Part shown: piece by piece, positions 41,703-51,151 of the stretch
How positions within the stretch are numbered: the first letter of the stretch is position 1
How the letters are laid out: every line of letters begins with the position of its first letter
NCBI RefSeq assembly: GCF_029255545.1
Contig: NZ_JANLJJ010000015.1
Location: 23,424-87,423 of the forward strand
Reading direction: 5' to 3'
Source of the DNA: Ferrovibrio sp.
GTDB taxonomy: Bacteria > Pseudomonadota > Alphaproteobacteria > Ferrovibrionales > Ferrovibrionaceae
Length of the DNA stretch: 64,000 nt
Position numbers and translations under genes: made by a program
The notes under the pieces: generated by a model
Seen by the model: the letters and a program-made list of their open reading frames with translations, nothing else
What the model was told of the DNA's origin: nothing
The model's database searches: none

Positions 41703-42410
41703 ATGCAGTCACTTCAACGCTCCCTCGCTACGGCCTGCCTTCTCGTCGGGCTGATACTTCCTATTGCCGCCCATGCCGATGGGGTTGAGGAACTCCGCGA
41801 TCCGCAGAACCGTCTGCTCGGAAAGATCATAAACAGACATGATGGCCTCAAAGAGGCCCGCTCGACATCGAACCAGCTTCTGGGGCGATACGACCCGGAT
41901 TCAAACGAGACCCGCTCGGCCAACAACACACTGTTCGGGCGCGGCAACCAGCTTGCGGTGTTGATTTACAGTTCGAGCCGAACCGCCCAGCAGGCGGAGC
42001 CGCAGCGCCCCCCAATGACGGCTTCGGTCCAGCCGTCACAGGATCGACCCCGCCAGACGCTCGATGGTAACCGTGGCGTTGTTCTCCCCGAGGTTGCCGC
42101 TCGTTGGGCCAGAACGACATCGGCTGCGACTGCCGAGGATCGGCAGCTTGCCAAGGACGCCTTTCAGCGGGCCGGTGAGGCTCTGGGCCGGGAGCAGTTT
42201 TGGCAGAACCCAAGCAGTGGAAATTCAGGCTCGATCCTCTTGCATGCCGATCAAAAGGCCAAGGATACATTTTACCACGGCAAGCTGGTGCCGTGTTACT
42301 TCGGCCGCATGACTCTACATGCGGGTGGAGAGACCGATGTGCAGCGGCAATTGGTCTGCAAGATGCCGCACAATCAATACTGGACGACCGTGCAGGTCGA
42401 GACCGATTAG
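41703..42410 (+). CDS. Exported hypothetical protein with short repeats (N..LG.....)
   Basis: Signal peptide; repetitive DPQNRLLGKIINRHDGLKEARSTSNQLLGRYDPDSNETRSANNTLFGRGNQLAVLI. Confidence 0.6.
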   Translation: MQSLQRSLATACLLVGLILPIAAHADGVEELRDPQNRLLGKIINRHDGLKEARSTSNQLLGRYDPDSNETRSANNTLFGRGNQLAVLIYSSSRTAQQAEPQRPPMTASVQPSQDRPRQTLDGNRGVVLPEVAARWARTTSAATAEDRQLAKDAFQRAGEALGREQFWQNPSSGNSGSILLHADQKAKDTFYHGKLVPCYFGRMTLHAGGETDVQRQLVCKMPHNQYWTTVQVETD

Positions 42411-42703
42411 AAAACTGGAAAGCCAAATTTCATCCGCTTTTCCTCTGGGAAACACGAAAGAAATTTTAATTTCAGGGTATCCGCTCTGGGTTCGGTCAAA
42501 GAAATTTGAGCATGTCTACCGAATGGCGGACGCCACGACGGCCCCTGAGCGAAGAGTCAGAGTGACGCATCGTTCCATATCGCCCGGAGTCCCATATAAG
42601 GTTTGACGGGGTACCATGTGGGAAGGTTTGTCGGCGCTGACGATTGCGTGAAACCTGCCACCCCTCTGGCAAATCTGCTAATCCGCACTATGCTGATAGG
42701 CGC

Positions 42704-43027
42704 ATGACCCGGTTTGCTCGCATCCTGTCCCTCCTAGCCGTTCTGGCACTCGGCCTGTCGCCGTTTGCGCCGGCCGAGGCCCAATGCGCCGATCAGAATC
42801 AGGAAGCCATGGCGGCAATGCCCGACATGCCCTGCTGTCCCGACGAGGCACCGGCCACGCCGATGACCTGCAAGATCGGCTGCGTCCAGCTACCCGCTCT
42901 CGCCGCCATGGCGGTCTCGGAGCCTGCCTCACTCACGCCGACCTTTATAGTTGCCGTTACGGTCGAGCCGCTGGACCAGTTCATCCTTCCCGATCCCAAA
43001 CCTCCCCGCCTGAGCTTCCGCATCTGA
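42704..43027 (+). CDS. Small exported Cys/Met-rich protein upstream of the Cus-like operon
   Basis: MTRFARILSLLAVLALGLSPFAPAEAQCADQNQEAMAAMPDMPCCPDEAPATPMTCKIGCVQL; candidate metal ligand residues. Confidence 0.65.
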   Translation: MTRFARILSLLAVLALGLSPFAPAEAQCADQNQEAMAAMPDMPCCPDEAPATPMTCKIGCVQLPALAAMAVSEPASLTPTFIVAVTVEPLDQFILPDPKPPRLSFRI

Positions 43028-43077
43028 CGATCTGCCCGGTTCGCCGGGTCTCTTCTCGTCCATGACGGAGCAAAATC

Positions 43078-44355
43078 ATGTTTGCCGCTCTTTTGCGGTG
43101 CGCGTCCCTATGGGCCGCATCGCTGCTGGCCGTATGGGCATGGGATGCCCCGGCCCAGCTTTATGCCGCCCAGCCCGCCTATGGTGCCGATCTCAGCGCC
43201 ATGATCGCCCATGTCCGTGTGCAACATCCCGATGTCGCCACAGCCGCGCTCGAAACCGACATGGCGGCAGCCCGCGCTTCGGCTGCCGATAGCCTGCCCG
43301 ACCCCAACTTCATTACCGAGTTCAATAACAACACATGGCGTGGCTCGGCATGGTCGGATCAGAGCAGTAACCGCAAATACATGGTCGAGCAGACCTTCCC
43401 GCTTGGCGGCAAACGCGAGCTTCGCCGGAGCGTCGCCACGGCCGACCGTGACGAAGCCGACAGCCGTCGTCGGTCGATTGCGGAAGACCTCGTGCTCCGG
43501 GTCAAAACGGTGCAGGCGCAACGCTATGCTACTATCTCCAGCCTGCGGCTGCTGCACGACCAGCATGCCCTGCTGTCGCGGGTGATCGATGCCGCCGACC
43601 GCGCCTATGCGCAGGGCCGGACAGGACAAGACGCATCGCTGATGGCCCGGTTGAACCTGAGCCGCCATGAGGTCGAGATCGTGCGGCTGGAGGGCGAGCA
43701 ACGCCGGCTGGATGCTCGTCTGGCCGGACTGCTGGGGCAGAGCACTGTCGTTGAATTGGCCCCACCGCTGGCCTTCGCGCCGATCCCACCGCTGGACGGC
43801 CTTAATGCCGATAGCCTGCTGGTGTTGGCGCGTGAACGCAGCCCCGATCTGGCGCAGCAGGAGACCCGCATCGCGCGTGGTGAGCAGCAGCGCAAGCTGG
43901 CCGATTCCGAGTGGATTCCTGATGTCAGTCTCGGTGCCCGCATCGTCGAAGAGAGCTTTCAGGCCCGCGCTTATGAGGGCGTGGTGTCATTCAACATTCC
44001 CCTGCGCTGGGGCCTGCGCGACGCCAAACGATCCGAGGCCGTTTCCGAGACTTCGGCAGCGCGGATGAAGCGCAGCAGCATCGAACTGGACCTGATCGCG
44101 CGGCTGCGAGAGTCATTGGCTGCCCTGACGGCTCAGCGCCGCATCGAGGCTTTGCTGAGCAGCCAAGCCTTGCCACAGGCCAGAGCGACGACCGATGCCG
44201 CCATGCGCGGTCTGGAACAGGGCTCCGGTCAGATCACCGATGTGCTACTGGCACAAAGCCGTCTGCGCGAGATCGAGATGGAGCGCGTGAAGGTGCAAGC
44301 CGAGCAGCGCATGACGCTGGCCGAGATCGAACGCGCCGTCGGAGGCGAGCTATGA
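43078..44355 (+). CDS. CusC/TolC-family outer membrane protein
   Basis: PDPNFITEFNNNTWRGSAWSDQSSNRKYMVEQTFPLGGKRELRRSVATADRDEA; first gene of an RND operon. Confidence 0.85.
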   Translation: MFAALLRCASLWAASLLAVWAWDAPAQLYAAQPAYGADLSAMIAHVRVQHPDVATAALETDMAAARASAADSLPDPNFITEFNNNTWRGSAWSDQSSNRKYMVEQTFPLGGKRELRRSVATADRDEADSRRRSIAEDLVLRVKTVQAQRYATISSLRLLHDQHALLSRVIDAADRAYAQGRTGQDASLMARLNLSRHEVEIVRLEGEQRRLDARLAGLLGQSTVVELAPPLAFAPIPPLDGLNADSLLVLARERSPDLAQQETRIARGEQQRKLADSEWIPDVSLGARIVEESFQARAYEGVVSFNIPLRWGLRDAKRSEAVSETSAARMKRSSIELDLIARLRESLAALTAQRRIEALLSSQALPQARATTDAAMRGLEQGSGQITDVLLAQSRLREIEMERVKVQAEQRMTLAEIERAVGGEL

Positions 44356-45632
44356 AGCAATCCTATATCCTTATGGCCTGCGCGGTCGCGGTGGCCGGTG
44401 CCGCGGCAGGCGGATACTGGTTCGGTACGCAGCGGCCCAAGCAGATGACGCCCGCCACAACCGTCATGGCCGATGCGGGTCAGCCTGCCGCTCCAGCGCA
44501 GGGCAGCGACCGAAAACTGCTCTATTACCGCAACCCCATGGGTCTGCCGGATGTCTCGCCGACGCCGAAGAAGGACTGGATGGGGATGGATTACATCCCG
44601 GTCTACGAGGGCGAGGAACAGGATACCGGCGAAGGCATCAAGATCAGCCTCGACAAAGTGCAGAAACTCGGTGTCCGCACCGAGCCAGCCGCGCGCCGCA
44701 ACCTGATGCGCCCGGTGCGGGCCACCGGGACCATGCAGTTCGACGAACGCCGTCAGGTCGATGTCACCGTCAAATACGAAGGCTGGATCGAGAAGCTGCT
44801 GGTCAATGCGACCGGGGAGCCGGTGAAGGCCGGCCAGACTCTGATGCTGATCTACAGCCCGGCGCTGGTGCAGGCACAGGAGGAATATCTGGTCGCCAAG
44901 CGACTGCGTGACGAGGGCACGGCCGATGCTGATCGGCTGATGGCCGGGGCCATGGCACGCATGCGCAACTTCGATGTCCCAAAAACGGTGCTGGACCGGC
45001 TGGCCCGCGACGGAACCGTCAGTCGGCAGATCGCGCTGGCATCCCCCATACAGGGCGTGGTGGCCGAGAAGAATGCCGTGGAGGGCATGCGGCTGATGCC
45101 GGGGGAAAGATTGTACCGCCTGATCGACGACCGGCAGGTCTGGTTGCTGGCTGATGTGTTCGAGCAGGATTTGGGCCTGCTCAAGCCCGGCATCGAAGTC
45201 GGCTTCACCGTCAACGCCTATCCAGATCGCCGTTATACCGGTCGGATTGCCTATATCTACCCGACACTCAACCGCGAGACGCGGACAGCGCGGGTGCGGA
45301 TTGAAGTGCCCAACGCGGACGGCGCACTGAAGGCAGATATGTATGCGACCGTCGACCTGCAGACCGCCGCTGCGATGCAGACCGTCGCGGTGCCGGAAAG
45401 CGCGGTTCTGGATACCGGCACCAAGCAGGTGGTGCTGGTCGATATGGGACAAGGCCGTTTCGAGCCCCGCATCGTCAAGCTTGGGGCGCGTGGCGATGGC
45501 TATGCCGCCGTGCTGGACGGCATCTTCGAAGACGAGCCCGTCGTAGTCAGTGCCAACTTCCTGATTGACGCGGAATCCAACCTGAAAGCCGCGCTGAGTG
45601 CCTTCACTGCCGATCAGGGAGCGCCGAAATGA
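44352..45632 (+). CDS. CusB-like RND adaptor with heavy-metal binding domain
   Basis: LLYYRNPMGLPDVSPTPKKDWMGMDYIPVYEGE; typical CusB/CzcB N-terminus. Confidence 0.92.
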   Translation: MKQSYILMACAVAVAGAAAGGYWFGTQRPKQMTPATTVMADAGQPAAPAQGSDRKLLYYRNPMGLPDVSPTPKKDWMGMDYIPVYEGEEQDTGEGIKISLDKVQKLGVRTEPAARRNLMRPVRATGTMQFDERRQVDVTVKYEGWIEKLLVNATGEPVKAGQTLMLIYSPALVQAQEEYLVAKRLRDEGTADADRLMAGAMARMRNFDVPKTVLDRLARDGTVSRQIALASPIQGVVAEKNAVEGMRLMPGERLYRLIDDRQVWLLADVFEQDLGLLKPGIEVGFTVNAYPDRRYTGRIAYIYPTLNRETRTARVRIEVPNADGALKADMYATVDLQTAAAMQTVAVPESAVLDTGTKQVVLVDMGQGRFEPRIVKLGARGDGYAAVLDGIFEDEPVVVSANFLIDAESNLKAALSAFTADQGAPK

Positions 45633-48600
45633 TCGCCGCCCTGATCCGCTGGTCGACCCGCAACGTCTTCCTCGTCCTGTTCGCCACAGGCTTCATTGCC
45701 GCTGGTGGGCTAGTTGCCGTCAGTCAGGTGCCGCTCGATGCGATTCCCGATCTCTCGGATACGCAGGTCATCGTCTACACAGAATATTCCGGCCAAGCGC
45801 CGCAGGTGGTGGAAGACCAGATCACCTATCCGCTGACCTCGGCGATGCTGAACGTGCCGCGCTCCAAGGTTGTGCGAGGATTCTCATACTTCGGCGTGTC
45901 CTTCGTCTATGTAATCTTCGAAGAAGGCACCGATCTCTACTGGGCCCGCAGCCGTGTACTGGAATATCTGAACTTCGCTTCTCGCCGCCTGCCGGCCGGC
46001 GTGACACCGTCGCTAGGGCCAGACGCCACCGGGGTCGGCTGGGTCTACCAGTATGCCGTGGTGGGCGCGCAACGCACGCTCGCCGAGCTGCGCAGCCTGC
46101 AGGACTGGACCATCCGATACCAGCTTGCCAAGACCGGTGGCGTGGCCGAGATCGCCTCGGCAGGCGGCTTCGTGAAGCAGTATCAGGTCGTCGTCGACCC
46201 CCGGAAACTGCAAGCCTATGGCATCCCGCTTGGCCGCGTTGCCGAGGCGATCCGCCAGAGCAACCGCGATGTCGGCGGCCGGGTGATCGAACTGGCCGAG
46301 GCCGAGTTCATGGTGCGCGGCCGGGGGTACCTGCGCGGTCCCGCCGATCTGGCCGAGATCGTGCTGAAGTCCAGCGGCGGCACGCCGGTCCGTCTCGCCG
46401 ACGTCGCCCGTATCGACATCGGGCCCGACGAGCGGCGCGGCATCACCGAACTGAACGGCGAGGGCGAAGTCGTCAGCGGCACGGTAGTGCAGCGGTTCGG
46501 CGAGAATGCCCTGTCGGTGATCGCCGACGCCAAGGCACGATTGGCCGACCTGAAAGCCAGCCTGCCCAGCGGTGTGGAAATCGTGCCGGTCTACGACCGC
46601 TCCGACCTGATCCTACGCGCCATCGACACACTGAAACGAGCATTGGCCGAGGAATCGCTGGTCGTGGCACTGGTCTGCTTCGCCTTCCTGCTGCATGTGC
46701 GGTCCGCCTTGGTGGCCATCATCATGCTGCCGGTCGGTATCCTGATCGCCTTCATCCTGATGCGATGGCTCGGCATCTCGTCCAACATCATGAGCTTGGG
46801 CGGCATCGCCATCGCCATCGGAGCCATGGTGGATGCGGCCATCGTGATGATCGAGAATGCCCATAAGCGGCTGGAGCGGGCCGGGCCGGAGGCCGACCGG
46901 GTCAAGGTATTGACCGAAGCGGCCGTCGAGGTCGGGCCGTCGCTGTTCTTCAGCCTGCTCATCATCACCGTGTCCTTCCTGCCGATCTTCGCCTTGGAGG
47001 CGCAGGAAGGAAAACTGTTCAGGCCGCTGGCCTATACCAAGACCTTCGCCATGGCGGCGGCGGCGCTGCTGTCGGTGACACTGGTGCCCGCGTTGATGGT
47101 GCTGCTGATCCGGGGCCGCATTGTGCCGGAGCGGAAGAACCCGCTGAACCGCCTACTGATCGCGCTCTACCGTCCGGTGATCTCTGTGGTTTTACGCGCG
47201 AGACTTCTGACCATCGCCGTGGCGCTGGTGGTACTGGGTCTGAGCTGGATACCCCTGCAGCGGATCGGTACCGAATTCATGCCGAACCTGAACGAGGGCA
47301 CCATCCAGTTCATGCCGACCACCCTGCCGGGTCTCTCCATCACCAAGGCTGCCGAACTGGTGCAGGTTCAGAACAAGATCATCAAGACCTTCCCCGAAGT
47401 CGCCAGCGTGTTCGGCAAGGCGGGCCGCGTCAATTCCGCCACCGACCCGGCCCCGACCGAGATGTTCGAGACGGTGATCAACCTGAAACCGCAGGCTGAG
47501 TGGCGCTCGGGCATGACCGTGGATGGACTGATTCAGGAAATGGACAAGGCGTTGCAGATGCCCGGCGTCAGCAACGCGTGGACCATGCCGATCAAGATGC
47601 GCATCGACATGCTCTCCACCGGCATCCGCACCAATCTTGGCCTGAAAATCTTCGGCAGCGATCTGGAGACGATGGACGGGATCGCCAAGAAGATCGAGAC
47701 GGTCCTGCGCACCGTGCCGGGCACATCCAGCGCCTTTGCCGAGCGGGTGATCGGCGGCTATTACTTGACGGTCGAACCGGACCGGCCCGCACTGGCCCGT
47801 TACGGCACCACGATTGGCGAGTTTCAGGACGTGATCGCCATGGCGCTGGGCGGCGAGACGGTGACGACTACGGTCGAGGGCCGCGAACGCTACAGCGTCA
47901 ACCTGCGCTACCCGCGCAGCCTTCGCAGCGATCCGCAGTCAATTTCCTCTCAGGTTCTGGTACCGACCGCCAATGGCGGCATGGTGCCGCTTGGGCAGGT
48001 AGCCTCGATCAAGCTCAGCCAAGGTCCAGTCAGCATCCGTACCGAGAATGCCCAGTTGGCCGTCTACGTCTTCATCGACATGCAGGGCCGCGACATCGGC
48101 GGTTATGTGGCCGATGCCCAGAAGGCTCTGGCCGAGCAGGTGCAGATGCCGAAGGGCACGTCCGTGGTCTGGAGCGGGCAGTTCGAGTATCTGGAACGCG
48201 CCAAGGCCCGACTCGGCATCGTGGTGCCGATCACCTTGGCGGTGATTTTGCTGCTACTTTACCTGAACTTCCGCCGCCTGACCGAGAGCCTGATCGTCAT
48301 GCTGTCGCTGCCCTTCGCCCTTACTGGCGGGTTATGGCTGATGGACTATCTGGGCTTCAATTTCAGCGTGGCTGTGGCAGTGGGCTTCATCGCGCTGGCG
48401 GGCGTCGCGGCCGAGACGGGTGTGATCATGCTGATCTATCTCGACCATGCCCTGAAGGAGCGCCGCGAACAGGCGGTTGCCGAGGGTCGCGCCTTCACCC
48501 GCGCCGACCTCAATGCCGCGATCATGGACGGTGCGGTGGATCGCGTCCGCCCGAAGGCGATGACGGTGCTGACCATCATGGCCGGGCTGCTGCCGATCCT

Positions 48601-48739
48601 GTGGATCGAGGGCACCGGCTCCGAGGTCATGCAGCGGATCGCCGTGCCAATGATCGGCGGCATGGTGTCATCCACCCTGCTGACCCTGATCGTGATCCCG
48701 GCCATCTACGCGCTGGTGAAGGGCCACAGACTCACATGA
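45629..48739 (+). CDS. CusA/CzcA-family heavy-metal efflux RND transporter
   Basis: 1036 aa; MIAALIRWSTRNVFLVLFATGFIAAGGLVAVSQVPLDAIPDLSDTQVIVYTEYSGQAPQVVEDQITYPLTSAMLNVPRSKVVRGFSYFGVSFVYVIFE. Confidence 0.95.
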   Translation: MIAALIRWSTRNVFLVLFATGFIAAGGLVAVSQVPLDAIPDLSDTQVIVYTEYSGQAPQVVEDQITYPLTSAMLNVPRSKVVRGFSYFGVSFVYVIFEEGTDLYWARSRVLEYLNFASRRLPAGVTPSLGPDATGVGWVYQYAVVGAQRTLAELRSLQDWTIRYQLAKTGGVAEIASAGGFVKQYQVVVDPRKLQAYGIPLGRVAEAIRQSNRDVGGRVIELAEAEFMVRGRGYLRGPADLAEIVLKSSGGTPVRLADVARIDIGPDERRGITELNGEGEVVSGTVVQRFGENALSVIADAKARLADLKASLPSGVEIVPVYDRSDLILRAIDTLKRALAEESLVVALVCFAFLLHVRSALVAIIMLPVGILIAFILMRWLGISSNIMSLGGIAIAIGAMVDAAIVMIENAHKRLERAGPEADRVKVLTEAAVEVGPSLFFSLLIITVSFLPIFALEAQEGKLFRPLAYTKTFAMAAAALLSVTLVPALMVLLIRGRIVPERKNPLNRLLIALYRPVISVVLRARLLTIAVALVVLGLSWIPLQRIGTEFMPNLNEGTIQFMPTTLPGLSITKAAELVQVQNKIIKTFPEVASVFGKAGRVNSATDPAPTEMFETVINLKPQAEWRSGMTVDGLIQEMDKALQMPGVSNAWTMPIKMRIDMLSTGIRTNLGLKIFGSDLETMDGIAKKIETVLRTVPGTSSAFAERVIGGYYLTVEPDRPALARYGTTIGEFQDVIAMALGGETVTTTVEGRERYSVNLRYPRSLRSDPQSISSQVLVPTANGGMVPLGQVASIKLSQGPVSIRTENAQLAVYVFIDMQGRDIGGYVADAQKALAEQVQMPKGTSVVWSGQFEYLERAKARLGIVVPITLAVILLLLYLNFRRLTESLIVMLSLPFALTGGLWLMDYLGFNFSVAVAVGFIALAGVAAETGVIMLIYLDHALKERREQAVAEGRAFTRADLNAAIMDGAVDRVRPKAMTVLTIMAGLLPILWIEGTGSEVMQRIAVPMIGGMVSSTLLTLIVIPAIYALVKGHRLT

Positions 48740-48801
48740 TCGTCGCTGGACCATGCCACACGGCAAGTCCGTACAGCTTCAACATCACAAGGATTAGACC
48801 C

Positions 48802-49128
48802 ATGATGAAGCCCCTGATGATCGCTGCCCTGCTTGCCAGCGGCCTAACTGTTTCGACGGGCGCGGCTTTTGCCCAGATGAGTAATATAAACCAGACGGCC
48901 CCGACCGGCCGGGCCGAAGGCGAAGTCCGCAAGATCGACAAGGCGGCAGGCGAGATCACCCTCAAGCACGGTCCGATCAAGGATATGGGCATGTCTGGCA
49001 TGACCATGGCCTTCCCGGTGGCCGATCCTACCCTGCTGGACAAGGTCAAGGTCGGCGACAAAGTCAGCTTCACCGTCGCCATGAAGAACAGCCAGATGGT
49101 CGTGCAGTCGGTCGAACCGAGAAAGTAG
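48802..49128 (+). CDS. CusF-like periplasmic copper-binding protein
   Basis: RAEGEVRKIDKAAGEITLKHGPIKDMGMSGMTMAFPVADPTLLDKVKVGDKVSFTV. Confidence 0.9.
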   Translation: MMKPLMIAALLASGLTVSTGAAFAQMSNINQTAPTGRAEGEVRKIDKAAGEITLKHGPIKDMGMSGMTMAFPVADPTLLDKVKVGDKVSFTVAMKNSQMVVQSVEPRK

Positions 49129-49151
49129 CCAGATGGAGTCGTCAAAAACCC

Positions 49152-49186
49152 TCAGATGTCACCTATAGGGTAGGAGCCACATCTGA
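49152..49186. repeat. Inverted repeat upstream of serine recombinase (candidate res/operator site)
   Basis: TCAGATGT cacctatagggtaggagcc ACATCTGA with inner CCTATAGG palindrome. Confidence 0.45.
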
Positions 49187-49195
49187 CGGAACCCC

Positions 49196-49933
49196 ATGAC
49201 GACCGTTCAAGCCCCCCACCCCGCCCGAAAGGGGCGGGACAAAAACCCCTCCCGCAAGCCCCAGCCGAAACCCGCGATAATGGCGGGTCGAATCACTCCG
49301 GTTCGGGCCGGGTCAAAACCACCCGTTAATGTCCCGTCCGGCAAACGGGTCGCCCTGTACTGCCGGGTCTCGACCGCCGATGGCCGCCAGACGGTCGCCA
49401 ACCAGATCGCCGACCTGACCACCGTGGCCGACCGGCTGGGCTGGCAGATGACCGAGGTCATCACGGACGAGGCCAGTGGCACCAAGGGTCGGGAGAAGCG
49501 GCCGGGCTACGACCGCCTTCTGACCGCCATCACGCGGCGCGAGATCGACATGGTAGCCGTCTGGAGCGTCGACCGGCTCGCCCGGTCCCTCTCTGAACTG
49601 GTCGGATTCCTCGCCGAGGTCCAGAATCGAGGTATTGACCTTTACCTACACCGGCAAGCTGTCGACACATCGACACCGGCGGGCCGCGCCCTGTTTCACA
49701 TGCTGGGCGTCTTTGCCGAGTTCGAGCGGGCCTTGATCATCGACCGGGTCCGGGCCGGGCTTCAGCGGGCGAAGTCCGAAGGCAAACGGCTCGGACGCCC
49801 AGCAATCTCCGATGCGATTCGCTTGCGCGTGGAGCAAGAGCTACACCGCAGAACTCCGGTCCGATCTATTGCTCGGAAATTTCGCATCGCACCCGTGAGT
49901 GTACGCCGTATACGAGCCGAATTAAGCGGCTAA
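49196..49933 (+). CDS. Serine recombinase (resolvase family)
   Basis: RVALYCRVSTADGRQTVANQIADLTTVADRLGWQMTEVITDEASGTKGREKRPGYDRLLTAI...VWSVDRLARSLSELVGFLAEVQ. Confidence 0.93.
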   Translation: MTTVQAPHPARKGRDKNPSRKPQPKPAIMAGRITPVRAGSKPPVNVPSGKRVALYCRVSTADGRQTVANQIADLTTVADRLGWQMTEVITDEASGTKGREKRPGYDRLLTAITRREIDMVAVWSVDRLARSLSELVGFLAEVQNRGIDLYLHRQAVDTSTPAGRALFHMLGVFAEFERALIIDRVRAGLQRAKSEGKRLGRPAISDAIRLRVEQELHRRTPVRSIARKFRIAPVSVRRIRAELSG

Positions 49934-50007
49934 AACCTTCACTCCGGCCTTGCGGTTCCGGCTTCTCATCCCGAGAATTGTGTTTAAGCGATTCGAGGAC
50001 TCACAGC

Positions 50008-51114
50008 ATGAACAGGCAAAAAGACTTGTTCATCGTGGATATGACCACGGTGACAAAAGGTGGTAGCGAGAAGCCGATCCGAAGAATCGTTGAAAGCGCG
50101 CTCGATTTTCTTGATCGTGCGGCGAAGGAAATCAAAACTCATCCAAAGTACTCGATTATAAATTTCGCTACCGCAATCGAGTTGATGTTCAAGGCGCGGT
50201 TAATGAAGGAACATTGGACACTCGTAGTCGAGCATCCTTCCAAGGCAATTCAGAAAGATTTCTACGAAGGTAAATCAAGAACAATCAGTACTGACGAGGC
50301 GATTCTTCGTCTCCGAAATGTCTGCGGGGAAAATGTCCCAGACGATGCCAAGCTGATCTTCAAAGCAATTTCGGAAAACCGAAATCGTGTAATCCATTTC
50401 TTCCACGAAGCGGTAACAAAGAGAGCAAAACCCTCACAGATAGAAGCCGTTATTAAAGAGCAATGCTTGGGATGGTACCATCTTGAACGCTTGCTGCGCA
50501 GTTGGGGGAAACCGTTCTCGAAGTATGACGCCGAGATCACCGCAATTGACAAGCTGATGCGTCAGAACTGGCAATATCTGAAAGCAATCTACGATACTGA
50601 ACTTCCTAAAATTATTGAAGATCAGAAAAAAGGAATCGTGTTCGCCGATTGCGGCGGCTGTCAATTCAAAGCGTCCGAAGTGAGTAACCTAACCGACATG
50701 ATTCTCGACCACAAATGCCGGGTGTGCGGCTTGGGCCAGAGGTATCTGGAGTTCAAGTGCCCAGAAGATGACTGCGGCGGCACGATCAGGATGGAAGCTG
50801 ATCATGGCACAAAGGGTGTGTGCGAGAAGTGTGATCACGAACTCGATCAAGGTGAAATCGGCGAAGCACTTGACACCGAAATGGTCGATCACGGGATGAT
50901 GCCGGACGCGAAGAACTGCGCCTTCTGCATGGGGTATCACTCAGTCGTGCAGCATCATGACTACTTCGTTTGCACTGAATGCTTAAGTGTCGAGAGCGAC
51001 ATATCATTATGCGACTGGTGCAACGAATACCAAATAGGCGGCGGTGACCTAGAACACAGTCACTATACCGGTTGCGAATTCTGCGATGGCAAAGCGGGAT
51101 GGGACAAAGACTGA
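50008..51114 (+). CDS. Candidate HEPN-domain protein with C-terminal multi-zinc-ribbon array
   Basis: ISENRNRVIHFFHE (RN..xH, HEPN-type motif); C-terminal Cys pairs DCGGCQ, KCRVCG, CPEDDC, VCEKCD, NCAFCM, VCTECL, LCDWCN, GCEFCD. Confidence 0.65.
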   Translation: MNRQKDLFIVDMTTVTKGGSEKPIRRIVESALDFLDRAAKEIKTHPKYSIINFATAIELMFKARLMKEHWTLVVEHPSKAIQKDFYEGKSRTISTDEAILRLRNVCGENVPDDAKLIFKAISENRNRVIHFFHEAVTKRAKPSQIEAVIKEQCLGWYHLERLLRSWGKPFSKYDAEITAIDKLMRQNWQYLKAIYDTELPKIIEDQKKGIVFADCGGCQFKASEVSNLTDMILDHKCRVCGLGQRYLEFKCPEDDCGGTIRMEADHGTKGVCEKCDHELDQGEIGEALDTEMVDHGMMPDAKNCAFCMGYHSVVQHHDYFVCTECLSVESDISLCDWCNEYQIGGGDLEHSHYTGCEFCDGKAGWDKD

Positions 51115-51151
51115 ATAGTGCGCTCCAGTCTAGAACTAGCTTCAGAAGTGG

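Noticed and set aside
45598-46866. 422-aa + strand ORF overlapping cusA in another frame
   Set aside because: Arg-rich low-complexity translation; cusA frame is unambiguous.
47500-48801. N-terminal ~430 aa of the 542-aa ORF ending at 49128
   Set aside because: This part is out-of-frame cusA; only the last 108 aa (from 48802) are the real CusF-like protein.
49196-49933. Tn3-family transposon containing the Cus operon
   Set aside because: A resolvase is present but no Tn3 transposase ORF or 38-bp terminal inverted repeats were seen.
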